Part shown: in pieces, positions 47,946-57,181 of the stretch
Layout: each line of letters starts with the position of its first letter
Position numbering within the stretch: position 1 is the first letter of the stretch
Assembly: GCF_012958305.1 (NCBI RefSeq)
Contig: NZ_JABBYO010000004.1
Coordinates: forward strand, 496,001-560,000
DNA: 64,000 nucleotides
Source: Tautonia rosea
Lineage (GTDB): Bacteria > Planctomycetota > Planctomycetia > Isosphaerales > Isosphaeraceae
Direction of reading: 5' to 3'
Notes under the pieces: generated by a model
Told to the model about the DNA's origin: nothing
Databases searched by the model: none
The model's input: the letters and a program-made list of their open reading frames with translations, nothing else
Made by a program: the position numbers and the translations under genes

Positions 47946-49283
47946 ATGGCCGCGTTTGATACGACCGACACCATCGCCGCGATTGCCAGCCCCCCCGGAC
48001 CTGCGTTGCGGGGGCTGGTCAGGCTTTCGGGTCCGGAGGCCCTGACAATCGCCTGGGCGATTGTTGAACTCGCCGAGGGATCGGAGCCTGATCGCAATCG
48101 CCCGTCGTGGCGAACTGGGACGATCGACCTGGATGGGTTGCCGCTCGACGCCTCGGTGACGTTCTGGCCGGGATCGAGGACATACACCGGCCAACCAATG
48201 GCCGAAATTCATACGACTGGCTCGCCCCCCCTGCTCCGCCGGGTGCTCGGCTTCTGTCTTGAGCGAGGAGCAAGACTCGCCGAGCCGGGAGAATTCACGC
48301 TAAGGGCGTTTCTCTCAGGCCGGATTGATTTGACACAAGCCGAAGCGGTGCTGGCGGTCATCGACTCGCAATCTTTGATGCAGGTTGAGGTTGCATTACA
48401 GCAGCTTGCGGGTGGACTGGCCGGGCCGATCGAGGGGGTCAGAGATCGTCTGCTCGACACACTGGCTCACCTGGAAGCAGGGCTTGATTTCGTGGACGAG
48501 GCCGATGTGGACCCGATCGGTCGGCAGCGACTGGCGGACGATCTGGCCCGCGACGCGATCGAACTGGCCACACTGGCCGATCGGTTCCAGGGGCGCGATC
48601 GGCCGTCGGGGTTGCCTCGGGTGGTCCTGGTCGGGCCGCCTAATGCGGGAAAGAGTCGCTTATTCAATGCCCTGACCGGAGGGGATCATGCTCTTGTGTC
48701 CCCGATCGCCGGAACAACGCGCGATTATTTGTCAGCCTCGATTCACTGCGAGGGTTTGCGAATCGATCTGATCGACACTGCCGGAATCGACGAGACGGGC
48801 GACCCGATCGAGGCTGAAGCCCAGGCGCTTCGCGCCGCTCAGGCGGCCGGGGCCGATTTACTGCTCGACTGCCGATCGATTGACGCTCCTCATGTGGTGG
48901 ACTTGCCCGGAGATCGGCCCCGGTTGGTCGTTTGGACCAAGATGGATCGCTCGAACGGAGATCATCCCGAGGGGACCATCGTCACCAGCGCTGTCACCGG
49001 CCGAGGGCTCGACGAGTTGCGACAGGCCATTGCTTCGTCCCTTCGGGCTCGGGCGGCTGAGCACGATCCGACCGGAATGACCTCGGCCCGATGCCGCGAT
49101 GGCCTGATGCGAGCGTCGAGGGCCCTGGCGAATGCGTCTGAGGCGATTCGTCTCGACGCGGGAGACGAACTGGTGGCAGTGGATCTTCGCGATGCGGTCG
49201 AGGAACTCGGGCGGGTCATTGGCGCCGAGATCGATGACGCTATCCTGGATCGTATCTTCCGACGTTTTTGCATCGGAAAGTGA
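47946..49283 (+). CDS. mnmE: tRNA uridine-5-carboxymethylaminomethyl(34) GTPase MnmE
   Basis: MnmE with MnmG modifies U34 of certain tRNAs using methylenetetrahydrofolate. The 445-residue protein has the N-terminal folate-binding domain (TIAAIASPPGPALRGLVRLS), a helical domain and an inserted G domain: VGPPNAGKSRLFNAL (P-loop), SPIAGTTRDY (G2), IDLIDTAGI (G3) and TKMD (G4). The C-terminus CIGK contains the catalytic Cys. The gene follows yidC by 98 bases, a common neighbour. The next gene begins seven bases after the stop. Confidence 0.96.
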   Translation: MAAFDTTDTIAAIASPPGPALRGLVRLSGPEALTIAWAIVELAEGSEPDRNRPSWRTGTIDLDGLPLDASVTFWPGSRTYTGQPMAEIHTTGSPPLLRRVLGFCLERGARLAEPGEFTLRAFLSGRIDLTQAEAVLAVIDSQSLMQVEVALQQLAGGLAGPIEGVRDRLLDTLAHLEAGLDFVDEADVDPIGRQRLADDLARDAIELATLADRFQGRDRPSGLPRVVLVGPPNAGKSRLFNALTGGDHALVSPIAGTTRDYLSASIHCEGLRIDLIDTAGIDETGDPIEAEAQALRAAQAAGADLLLDCRSIDAPHVVDLPGDRPRLVVWTKMDRSNGDHPEGTIVTSAVTGRGLDELRQAIASSLRARAAEHDPTGMTSARCRDGLMRASRALANASEAIRLDAGDELVAVDLRDAVEELGRVIGAEIDDAILDRIFRRFCIGK

Positions 49284-49290
49284 GCCGCAC

Positions 49291-50220
49291 ATGTCCCGTG
49301 TCGTCGTGCTCGGATCGAGTGGTTATGATTTGACGATTCGCTTGCCAAGGCTTCCTCGGCCGGGGGAGACCTTGCTGGGCGGAGAATTGCTCCGAGGACC
49401 AGGAGGAAAAGGGGCAAATGCGGCGATCGCGGCGCGGCGGGCCGGGGCTGAGGTGACGTTTCTGACTGCGCTTGGGGATGACGACTTCGGCCGATGGCTG
49501 ATCGAGCATGACCGAAGCGAGGGGCTCGATCTGAGCTTCGCGAAGACCGTGGCCGATGTAGCGAATCAGGTGGCCCTGATCTTCGTCGGCGATGATGGTG
49601 CGAATCTGATTGGCGTTGCTCCTGGAGCGAGTGCGCACCTCAGTCCGAACGACATCGACGCCTTGCCCGATGCGGCGTTTCCCAGGGGAGGCGTCTTTCT
49701 GGCCTGTCTGGAGGTTCCGGTGCCGACCGTCGCGCGGGGCCTGTCACGTGCGAAGGCGAGCGGCATGACGACGATTCTGAACCCCGCACCAGCCGATCGG
49801 GCAATTTTAGAAAATAAAATACTTTCGCATGTGGACCTTCTAACACCAAATCAGGAGGAAGCGGCCGAGCTCACCGGCTTGCCGACGGAGACCATTGAGC
49901 AGGCAATTGAGGCAGCCAAGAGACTCCGGGATCGGGGGGGGTGCGGGGTCGTCGTCACGCTAGGGGACCAGGGGTGCCTGGTGCTCGGTCGCGATTGGGG
50001 ACAGAACCTTGTACCTGCCCCGAAGGTCAAGGCGGTCGATACGGTCGGCGCGGGAGATGCGTTCAATGGAGCGCTTGCGGTCGCATTGGCCGAGGGTTGT
50101 GGACCGGTTGATGCGGCAGTGTTTGCCTGCGCAGCCGGATCGCTGGCGGTCACTCGGTCGGGTGCTCAGGGAGGCCTGGCACGACGGGACGAGATCGAAC
50201 AGTTTCTTTCCCAAGAATGA
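49291..50220 (+). CDS. rbsK: PfkB-family sugar kinase, ribokinase-like
   Basis: The 309-residue protein has both PfkB signatures: the Gly-rich GPGGKGANAAIAARRAGAEV near the N-terminus and DTVGAGDAFNGALAVALAEG with the catalytic Asp near the C-terminus. ILNPAPAD and LLTPNQEEAAELTG are typical of ribokinases, which phosphorylate ribose to ribose-5-phosphate. Other PfkB substrates cannot be excluded, as there is no ribose transporter nearby. ATG 49291 is seven bases after mnmE, so they are probably co-transcribed; a long in-frame extension into mnmE is ignored. Confidence 0.85.
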   Translation: MSRVVVLGSSGYDLTIRLPRLPRPGETLLGGELLRGPGGKGANAAIAARRAGAEVTFLTALGDDDFGRWLIEHDRSEGLDLSFAKTVADVANQVALIFVGDDGANLIGVAPGASAHLSPNDIDALPDAAFPRGGVFLACLEVPVPTVARGLSRAKASGMTTILNPAPADRAILENKILSHVDLLTPNQEEAAELTGLPTETIEQAIEAAKRLRDRGGCGVVVTLGDQGCLVLGRDWGQNLVPAPKVKAVDTVGAGDAFNGALAVALAEGCGPVDAAVFACAAGSLAVTRSGAQGGLARRDEIEQFLSQE

Positions 50221-50253
50221 ATACTTGCGCACTCGAATGACGGGAGGTGACGG

Positions 50254-51105
50254 ATGATCGCCACGATGACCCGTGTATTGCTTGGTGTCTGTTTGTTGGT
50301 ACCAATCGCCAAGGGTCAGGAGAAGCCGTCAGAGACGGTCGCCGAGCTTCGGGAGACAGGGGAGGATCAAGGCGAATCGCAGGAACTCGCTGAAGGCTTG
50401 GCCCTGATGGAGGCGATGCTTCGCGTTCGGGAAGCCCGGATTGCGGAAGCAGACCGACAGCTTGCATTTGATCGGGATATTGTTGAGGCATTGCGCGAGC
50501 GACGAGAAGCGGGTGGAGTCCCCGCTCGCATGGTTGAGGAGGCGGAGGCTCGGTTGATCGGGGCTGAGGCCCTGGTGGAGGTTCGACAAGCCGACCGTGA
50601 TGAACTGGTAGTCCGGCTGGAGCAAGTGAAACGATTCGCCGCCTCGCCCAGTCCGGAGCCGGACATGGAGGAACAGCGTGCTCGGCTTAACGACGAGGTG
50701 CGAATTCGGGAAGCGCAGCTGCGTGCCCGAGAGGCCCGCGTGCGGGCCGCGGAAGCTCAGGTTCTGGCCGAGGAGCAGAAGCGCGACCAGTTTCGCGAAT
50801 CGGTCCAGCGCGGTACTGAAGGTCCGGGGCGGATCAGACAGGCCTCGCATCGAGTCGCCGAGGCAACGGCATGGCTTGAGACCATGATCGCCGAGCGAGA
50901 GGTGACTCGCCTGGTCGTCGATCGAGCCAAGCAACGGCTTCAGCAGTTTGACGACCCAGAGGCAAGTGACCCACTCGTTGACCGGTCCGGAACAGAAGAC
51001 CTGTCGGCTCGCGTCAACGCCCTGGAATCGCTCGTTGAAATTCTTCGGGACGAACTCTATCAAGTTCACTGGGAACTTCAGGCGATTCGCAATCGGATGC
51101 CCTGA
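50254..51105 (+). CDS. Secreted coiled-coil protein, first of two paralogues
   Basis: This 283-residue protein has a short signal peptide (MTRVLLGVCLLVPIAKG) and is almost wholly alpha-helical with heptad-like repeats rich in Arg, Glu and Ala. Examples are LMEAMLRVREARIAEADRQL, VEEAEARLIGAEALVEVRQA and QLRAREARVRAAEAQVLAEE. The alternating pattern resembles hairpins of TolC/efflux adaptor proteins but no such domain was identified. The C-terminal helix (SARVNALESLVEILRDELYQ) may trimerise. A related gene lies 49 bases downstream, sharing layout and several motifs. Function is unknown; a structural envelope role is inferred. Confidence 0.75.
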   Translation: MIATMTRVLLGVCLLVPIAKGQEKPSETVAELRETGEDQGESQELAEGLALMEAMLRVREARIAEADRQLAFDRDIVEALRERREAGGVPARMVEEAEARLIGAEALVEVRQADRDELVVRLEQVKRFAASPSPEPDMEEQRARLNDEVRIREAQLRAREARVRAAEAQVLAEEQKRDQFRESVQRGTEGPGRIRQASHRVAEATAWLETMIAEREVTRLVVDRAKQRLQQFDDPEASDPLVDRSGTEDLSARVNALESLVEILRDELYQVHWELQAIRNRMP

Positions 51106-51154
51106 TCCGTGAGTCGTCGCGGCCCGGAACCGCCCGATCAGAAGGAGGCCCTCG

Positions 51155-52048
51155 ATGACGCTGCTCGGCTCGATCGCGCTGGGTGTCTTGATGCTGTTCG
51201 AAGCCCCAGGAGGCTTGCAAGAGCCATCGGTTCATCCGGACTCGGAGCGATCGGATGAACCCGAGGCGAATTCTGATCAATCTATTCCTGATGATGTTTC
51301 GGACACGATGCGAGAGCGTCTTCAATTGTTGGAGAACCGTCTTCGAGTCCGGGATGTCCGCGTTCGAGAGGCGGAACGGTTCCTGGAACTAGAGCGAATG
51401 ATTCTTGAGGAGAACCAGAGGCAGCAGCGAATGGGTGGCGTCGCGCCCCGTCAGGTTCAAATTCTTGAGGTCAGAGTCGCGGATGCCGAGTCGCAACTCG
51501 AAGCACGTCGGGCTGAACGCGAACAAGTCGCCCGGATGTTCGAGGCCATGCGGCGACGCGTGCTTGCTCGAAGTCCCGAGCCGGATGTTGATGAACTGCG
51601 AGCCGCCATCGAAGGAGATCTCCTGGCGTCCCAGATTCGCCTGCAAGCGCAAGAGGCGAGGCTGAGGGCCGCCGAGCTTCAAGTCGAAGCCGAAATGGCC
51701 AGCCAGGAGAATTTTCTCCGGGCAGTGCGGGATGGCTTGAGCTCTCCGATGGCCCTGCAACAGGCGTTCTACCGAGTGGCTGATACGCGGATCTGGCGTG
51801 ATCTGATGGAGGCTGAGCGGGATGCCGCCCGCCTGGCTTTCGAGCGTGACCAGCGCCGCCTGAATGACTTTGACTCGGGAAATCGGGACATGGAAACTGC
51901 GGTGGAGGAACTGGCCAATCGGCTCAGGTGGCTCGAAAATGAGGTGCAGATCCTCCGAGACGAAAACTATTTCCTTGAGGAAAGTCGACGACGGAGCCGG
52001 TACGGTCGGCACGACCGATTTGGCCGTACGGGGTCGACGGAGCCTTGA
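51155..52048 (+). CDS. Secreted coiled-coil protein, second of two paralogues
   Basis: The 297-residue protein has a weak leader (LLGSIALGVLMLFEAPGG), a variable acidic segment and a helical body. Matching blocks with the preceding gene include LRVRDVRVREAERFLELERM, MGGVAPRQVQILEVRVADAE, the SPEPDVDELRA linker (SPEPDMEEQRA upstream), RLQAQEARLRAAELQVEAE and the final helix RLRWLENEVQILRDENYFLE. These align over most of the length, showing tandem duplication. The C-terminus is basic and Arg-rich. Function is unknown; co-transcription with its paralogue is likely (49-base gap). Confidence 0.72.
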   Translation: MTLLGSIALGVLMLFEAPGGLQEPSVHPDSERSDEPEANSDQSIPDDVSDTMRERLQLLENRLRVRDVRVREAERFLELERMILEENQRQQRMGGVAPRQVQILEVRVADAESQLEARRAEREQVARMFEAMRRRVLARSPEPDVDELRAAIEGDLLASQIRLQAQEARLRAAELQVEAEMASQENFLRAVRDGLSSPMALQQAFYRVADTRIWRDLMEAERDAARLAFERDQRRLNDFDSGNRDMETAVEELANRLRWLENEVQILRDENYFLEESRRRSRYGRHDRFGRTGSTEP

Positions 52049-52109
52049 TCCAGTGGGGTTCTGGGGCGACGATCGAGAAAATCACCGCCGTACCCGGAGC
52101 GAAACCACC

Positions 52110-53804
52110 ATGAGCCGTTCGACGTTGTCAGCCCTGTTCCTCGTTGTCGCCATGTCCAGCCTCGCCCTTGCCCATGACCGCCCGACCGGGCCGATCCATA
52201 AGGGTCGGTCGGCCGTTCTGGCACGCAACGGGATGGCTGCAACGAGCCAACCCCTGGCGGTTCAGACGGCCATTCGGGTGCTTCAAGATGGCGGCAACGC
52301 GATTGATGCGGCCATTGCCGCGAATGCGGTCATCGGGGTGGTGGAGCCGATGTCGTGCGGGATTGGCGGCGACCTGTTCGCGATTGTCTGGGATGCGAAG
52401 ACCGGCACCTTGCATGGTCTGAATGCGTCCGGTCGGGCACCGAAGCGGGCGACGATCGAATTTTATCGCGATCAAGGGCATGATTATGTCCCGGTCTATG
52501 GCCCGTTGAGCTGGTCGGTTCCTGGGTGCGTGGACGGCTGGGCGACCTTGCATGAGCGATTCGGATCGGTGCCGATGGCGGAGTTGCTCGCTCCGGCGAT
52601 TCGATACGCAGAGGAGGGATTCCCCGTCAGCGAGGTGATCGCGGCAAACTGGAAGGACGACGAGGAACGGCTTGCAGCGGTCGCATCCTCGGCTGAGTGC
52701 CTGCTTCCGGGAGGCAAGGCGCCAGGGTTCGGGGAGGTGTTCCAGAATCCGGACCTCGCCCGAACACTGCGGATCATCGCCGACGAAGGACCTGCGGCTT
52801 TTTATCGAGGTGAACCGGCGAGGGCGATCGTGGCCTACTCGGACGAGGTCGGCGGCCTGTTTTCTCAGGAAGACTTTGAAACGCATGAAAGTACGTGGGT
52901 TGATCCCGTGTCGACTAATTACCGCGGTTACGAGGTTTGGGAGCTACCGCCGAATGGCCAGGGAATTGCTGCTCTGCAAATGCTGAACATTCTCGAACAC
53001 TTCGATCTGGCGAGCCTGGGGCATAATTCGGCTGAGGCGTTACATCTGATGATCGAGGCCAAGAAGCTGGCTTTTGAGGATCGGGCGACGTATTACGCCG
53101 ATCCGGCGTTTGCTGAGGTGCCCGTCAATCGCCTGATCTCGAAGGAATACGCCGAAGGACGAGCGGCTCTGATCGATGCGGACCAGGCTTTGACGAATGT
53201 TGAACCGGGACCGATCCAGCAGGGGGATACGATCTACATGACGGTTGTGGACAAGGACCGGAACTGTGTGAGCCTGATTCAGAGCAATTTTCACAGTTTC
53301 GGTTCGCAGCATGTTCCGCGGGGCCTGGGTTTTCCCTTGCAGAATCGCGGTTCTTGGTTTGCGCTGGATCCGTCGCATGCCAATCGGCTCGAACCAGGGA
53401 AGCGACCGTTTCATACGATCATCCCTGCGTTCGTGACGAAAGATGGCGAGCCCTGGCTGAGCTTTGGAGTGATGGGAGGAGATATGCAGCCACAAGGTCA
53501 TGTGCAAGTGCTTTGCAACATGATCGATTTCGGCATGGATGTGCAGGAGGCGGGAGAGGCTGCGCGGTTCCGTCATTTCGGCTCGTCGGAGCCGACGGGT
53601 CAGCCGGGAGACGGAGGAGGTGCCGTCTCGCTCGAGTCGGGGGTTGGGTCGGACGTTCGGAACGCACTCGAAGCGAAGGGGCACCGGATCGACGATCGGC
53701 CGGGGAGCTATGGGGGATACCAGGCGATCCGGATTGATCTGGAGCGTGGGGTGTTGCTGGGAGGGTCTGACCCTCGGAAGGACGGTGCAGCGATCGGCTA
53801 CTGA
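52110..53804 (+). CDS. ggt: Gamma-glutamyltransferase
   Basis: Gamma-glutamyltransferases are made as one chain that self-cleaves before a threonine, here T374 in GDTIYMTVVD, giving a large and a small subunit that hydrolyse gamma-glutamyl compounds such as glutathione. The 564-residue protein has a signal peptide (TLSALFLVVAMSSLALA), the large-subunit blocks GGNAIDAAIAANAVIGVVEP and SCGIGGDLFAIVWD, and small-subunit blocks LGFPLQNRGSWFALDPSHAN and RPFHTIIPAFV. ATG 52110 starts directly at the leader. It is likely periplasmic. It follows the coiled-coil pair by 61 bases. Confidence 0.92.
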   Translation: MSRSTLSALFLVVAMSSLALAHDRPTGPIHKGRSAVLARNGMAATSQPLAVQTAIRVLQDGGNAIDAAIAANAVIGVVEPMSCGIGGDLFAIVWDAKTGTLHGLNASGRAPKRATIEFYRDQGHDYVPVYGPLSWSVPGCVDGWATLHERFGSVPMAELLAPAIRYAEEGFPVSEVIAANWKDDEERLAAVASSAECLLPGGKAPGFGEVFQNPDLARTLRIIADEGPAAFYRGEPARAIVAYSDEVGGLFSQEDFETHESTWVDPVSTNYRGYEVWELPPNGQGIAALQMLNILEHFDLASLGHNSAEALHLMIEAKKLAFEDRATYYADPAFAEVPVNRLISKEYAEGRAALIDADQALTNVEPGPIQQGDTIYMTVVDKDRNCVSLIQSNFHSFGSQHVPRGLGFPLQNRGSWFALDPSHANRLEPGKRPFHTIIPAFVTKDGEPWLSFGVMGGDMQPQGHVQVLCNMIDFGMDVQEAGEAARFRHFGSSEPTGQPGDGGGAVSLESGVGSDVRNALEAKGHRIDDRPGSYGGYQAIRIDLERGVLLGGSDPRKDGAAIGY

Positions 53805-53836
53805 GGCCGGGATCGGGCTTGGGTCGAGGGATTGAC

Positions 53837-55489
53837 ATGGAGATTGGAGTCCTGATCGACGCGCTCGCTCGACCCGATGCGTATTCGCATCGGGTCGATG
53901 CGGTCGAGATCCATCAGACGCACATCTCGGTCGTCTTTCTGGCTGGTCCGTTCGCGTACAAGGTCAAGAAGCAGGTGAATTTTGGGTTCGTGGATTTTTC
54001 GACCCTCGATCGTCGACGGCATTACTGTGAGGAAGAGATTCGTCTGAACCGTCGATTGGCTCCGGAGGTTTACCTCGGCGTGGTGCCGGTGACACGATCG
54101 GGCGATCGGTGTGTGATGGAAGGGACCGGCGAGGTGGTTGAGTGGGCCGTGAAGATGGAGCGGCTCGACGAGGCCGAGACGCTGAAGTCACTGGTTACGA
54201 ATCCCAATCTGAGTGACCAGGCGCTAAGACGGATGATCGATCTGATCGTCGCGCGATTGGTCGCGTTTTATGGTCTGGCCGAACGGAGCGCGGCGATTGC
54301 AGATGCGGCAGGGTTCGAGGCAGTTGCCCGGAACGCTGAAGAGAATTTCACCAGTTCCGAGCCTCTGGTGGGCCGAACGGTGAGTCAAGCGGTTATTGAT
54401 CGGCTTCGGGCGTTGTCGTATCTCGAACTGACCCGGCTTCGACCGCTCTTGAAGTCGAGAGCGGATCGGGGCATTCCGTGCGATGGTCACGGAGATTTAC
54501 GTCTCGATCATATTTACGTGAGGCCTGATCGGGTTGCTCCAGACGATCTGGTGATCGTTGATTGTATCGAGTTTAGCAATTGGCTGCGTTCGGTCGATCC
54601 CGTGGCAGACCTGGCGTTTCTGGCCATGGATTTGCTGGCTGTTCGAGGGGACCGAACCGGCCTGATCACGGTCATCGAGCGCTATGAGGACCATTCCGGA
54701 GACGTGGAAGGCCGACCGCTCTGGCCCTTCTTCATCGCGTATCGAGCCATAGTTCGAGCCAAGGTGGACGGCCTGGCCGCCTTGCAGCCCGAGCGGAGCG
54801 ATGAGGAACGGGCTGAAGCAGTTCAAAAGGCTCAAGGACACTGGTTGCGAGCGCTCGGAGAGCTGGAGGAACCAAACCGGCGGCCCTGCCTGGTGCTGGT
54901 GGCCGGACCTCCTGGTGTAGGGAAATCAACCCTGGCGCGAGGGCTGGCCGATCGATCTGGGTTTGAGGTGATTCGGTCGGACGTGGTGCGGAAGGAACTG
55001 GCGGGGCTGAGTCCGAATCAGAACGCGACAGCCGGTTTTGGTGAAGGAATTTATACGTCTGAGTGGACCGAGCAGACCTATGCCGAGTGCCTACGACGGG
55101 CCGAGGCGAAGGTGTTTGAAGGGAAGCGGGTCGTGGTGGATGCCAGCTTCGCTCGGGAAGAGTACCGATTGCCGTTTCTCAAGAGTGCTCGCTTGCTGGG
55201 CGTGCCGGGAGTGTTTCTGGAGCTTCGCGCATCATCTATGGAGGTAATCCGGGATCGGTTGGCGAGGCGGACGGGAGACGCCTCGGATGCAGGTCCGGAG
55301 GTGGGTGAGCAAGCGTTTCGATCGTGGGAGGAACCGAGGAATCGAGAAGTTGTCGCTCGACGAGTGGCAATCACGGTGCGAGAGGATTCGAGGGGGATGC
55401 TCGGTGAGGCGCTCGTCCGGCTTGCGATCGAGTACGGACTCCACTGCGTGACCGAGGAGGAGCAGAAGTGGAATGATGGGCTACGGTAA
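53837..55489 (+). CDS. Fusion of APH-like kinase domain and P-loop ATPase
   Basis: The 550-residue protein has two domains. Residues 1-340 resemble aminoglycoside phosphotransferase-like kinases: LAGPFAYKVKKQVNFGFVDF near the nucleotide site, CDGHGDLRLDHIYV (H218, D220 catalytic loop) and VDCIEFSNWLRSVDPVADLA. Residues 350-550 form a P-loop kinase-like ATPase with GPPGVGKST (357-365), DASFAREEYR and an R-rich LID region (RDRLARRTGDASD). This pairing recurs in bacteria, but its substrate is unknown; antibiotic resistance should not be assumed. ATG 53837 has GAGGG at suitable distance. Its end overlaps the convergent kinase gene by nine bases. Confidence 0.85.
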   Translation: MEIGVLIDALARPDAYSHRVDAVEIHQTHISVVFLAGPFAYKVKKQVNFGFVDFSTLDRRRHYCEEEIRLNRRLAPEVYLGVVPVTRSGDRCVMEGTGEVVEWAVKMERLDEAETLKSLVTNPNLSDQALRRMIDLIVARLVAFYGLAERSAAIADAAGFEAVARNAEENFTSSEPLVGRTVSQAVIDRLRALSYLELTRLRPLLKSRADRGIPCDGHGDLRLDHIYVRPDRVAPDDLVIVDCIEFSNWLRSVDPVADLAFLAMDLLAVRGDRTGLITVIERYEDHSGDVEGRPLWPFFIAYRAIVRAKVDGLAALQPERSDEERAEAVQKAQGHWLRALGELEEPNRRPCLVLVAGPPGVGKSTLARGLADRSGFEVIRSDVVRKELAGLSPNQNATAGFGEGIYTSEWTEQTYAECLRRAEAKVFEGKRVVVDASFAREEYRLPFLKSARLLGVPGVFLELRASSMEVIRDRLARRTGDASDAGPEVGEQAFRSWEEPRNREVVARRVAITVREDSRGMLGEALVRLAIEYGLHCVTEEEQKWNDGLR

Positions 55490-57061
55490 GGGGCGGTGAG
55501 CGTAGTAGCTGCTCAAGGCCCGAACCCGACGAACCTGATAGGAGACGACGAATCCCGATGCCGCGAGGGCCGAGGCGAAGACAAAGTGCCGATAGGGAGA
55601 GTCATAGCCTTGCTCGGGAAGTCCCTGGGTGATGGCCAGGGTGGCGTAGCCGGCGACGGAGAGAAATGTGGTGAGCCAGACCGTCCGTTCCTGGAACCAG
55701 AGTCCCGAGGCCGAGACCAGCAAAAAGTAGCCAGAGACGAGGGCGGTGTTCAACCCCTGAATCTCGAAGACGAGGAGACTGAACAGCAAGACATCGAGGG
55801 CCGACCAGGCATAGCGGGCGATGTTTGCCCAGCGGTGGCGGTTCAAGAGTCGCTGGCAGAGAAATGAGGCGAGAGCCCAGATGACGACCACTGCGATTGA
55901 CCGGGATGACGCCGATCGAGTCGAGGTGATCAAGGCGTGATTGAGGTAAACAATCACGCCGCAGGCGGCCATGGTTCCCAGTCGAGAGGCGAGGGCCGGC
56001 TCACGGCGAGCCCAGCGGCGGAGGCGATGCCAGGGGCCTCCTCGGGTGGCCTCGACCGGTTCTCCACGCAGGAAATGGTCGAGGTCATTGGCAAGATCGC
56101 CGGCCGAGGCGTAGCGGTCGGACGGGTCTTTCTCCAGACACTTGAGGCAGATTTTTTCGAGCGGCCTTGGAATATCGGGGTTAAGCACACGGGGCTCGGG
56201 CGGTTCTCCTTCGATGACCTGGACGAGTGTTGCGAGCGCGGCCTCGCCGTTGTGAGGAGGCCGTCCGGTGAGGCATTCGTAGAGAATGGCACCGAGGCTG
56301 TAAAGGTCACTGCTCGGGCCGACGTCGCGACCCTTCCCCGCGGCTTGCTCAGGAGCCATGTAGCCGGGGGTGCCGACGATGGCATTCGAGGCGGTCATGG
56401 CCTCTTCGGCCTCAAGAAGCTTGGCGAGACCGAAGTCGGAGACGTTGGGGTTCCCGGCCTCATCGATCAAGATATTGGAGGGCTTGAGGTCGCGGTGGAT
56501 CATCCCCTGCCGATGAAGATAGTGAACGGCTCGGGCGACGATCATGACCAGGCGAGCGGTTTCCTCGATTCCAGGTCGACCTTCGCGGATCACCTGGGCC
56601 AGGCTTCTGCCGGCGACGTACTCCATCGTGAAGAAATGCTGACCACGATGCTCGCCGACCTCGTAAATGCCGACGATGCTGGGGTCACGAAGCCGGGCCG
56701 CCGATCGCGCCTCGGCGTAGAATCGGGCAATCTGATCGTTTGAGGCAAGATGGCTCGACAAGATCATTTTCAAGGCGACAATCCGGTCGAGATCCGTCTG
56801 TCTGGCCTTGTAGACGACTCCCATCCCGCCCCGTCCGAGCTCGGAGATGAGCTGGTACTTGCCGAATTCGCGAGACACCGCGAAAAGCGAGCGGGGGGGC
56901 TCGTCGCGGAGGGTGAAGCCATCGTCCTCACCGACCATTGCGTCGGGAGCAATTGTGGCGGTATCTCGGAGATCTGGAGTCTCCTTGAACTCCGGCGCGG
57001 GGTCACCGACTGGCGCAGCCTGGACCGAACCCAGGGATGAGGGAGTCGGGTCGTGATTCAT
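55481..57061 (-). CDS. Membrane-anchored Ser/Thr protein kinase
   Basis: The 526-residue protein has an N-terminal linker, a Hanks-type kinase domain (about 66-335) and a C-terminal membrane part. The P-loop is LGRGGMGVV, the ATP Lys K98 (IVALKMI), the catalytic loop HRDLKPSN with D191, and the metal loop DFGLAK with D209; TPGYMAPEQA completes the activation segment. After a basic RRWARREPAL stretch, about six helices follow (residues 360-515), with no external sensor domain. It probably phosphorylates proteins in response to membrane conditions, but targets are unknown. Such kinases are abundant in planctomycetes. Confidence 0.93.
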   Translation of the reverse strand: MNHDPTPSSLGSVQAAPVGDPAPEFKETPDLRDTATIAPDAMVGEDDGFTLRDEPPRSLFAVSREFGKYQLISELGRGGMGVVYKARQTDLDRIVALKMILSSHLASNDQIARFYAEARSAARLRDPSIVGIYEVGEHRGQHFFTMEYVAGRSLAQVIREGRPGIEETARLVMIVARAVHYLHRQGMIHRDLKPSNILIDEAGNPNVSDFGLAKLLEAEEAMTASNAIVGTPGYMAPEQAAGKGRDVGPSSDLYSLGAILYECLTGRPPHNGEAALATLVQVIEGEPPEPRVLNPDIPRPLEKICLKCLEKDPSDRYASAGDLANDLDHFLRGEPVEATRGGPWHRLRRWARREPALASRLGTMAACGVIVYLNHALITSTRSASSRSIAVVVIWALASFLCQRLLNRHRWANIARYAWSALDVLLFSLLVFEIQGLNTALVSGYFLLVSASGLWFQERTVWLTTFLSVAGYATLAITQGLPEQGYDSPYRHFVFASALAASGFVVSYQVRRVRALSSYYAHRPLP

Positions 57062-57181
57062 TGCGAAACACAGCGCACGCGGTTCAAGTCAACTGATCAC
57101 GGTGATGGGTAACGTTCGTGTATTATCCTCCATCGAGGCGTCAAGAACCAGGGGCGATGGGACCTTCCGGACAATGGGAGG

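Noticed and set aside
53837-54860. Aminoglycoside resistance gene
   Set aside because: The APH-like domain is fused to a P-loop kinase and only shares the general catalytic loop; nothing points to drug modification.
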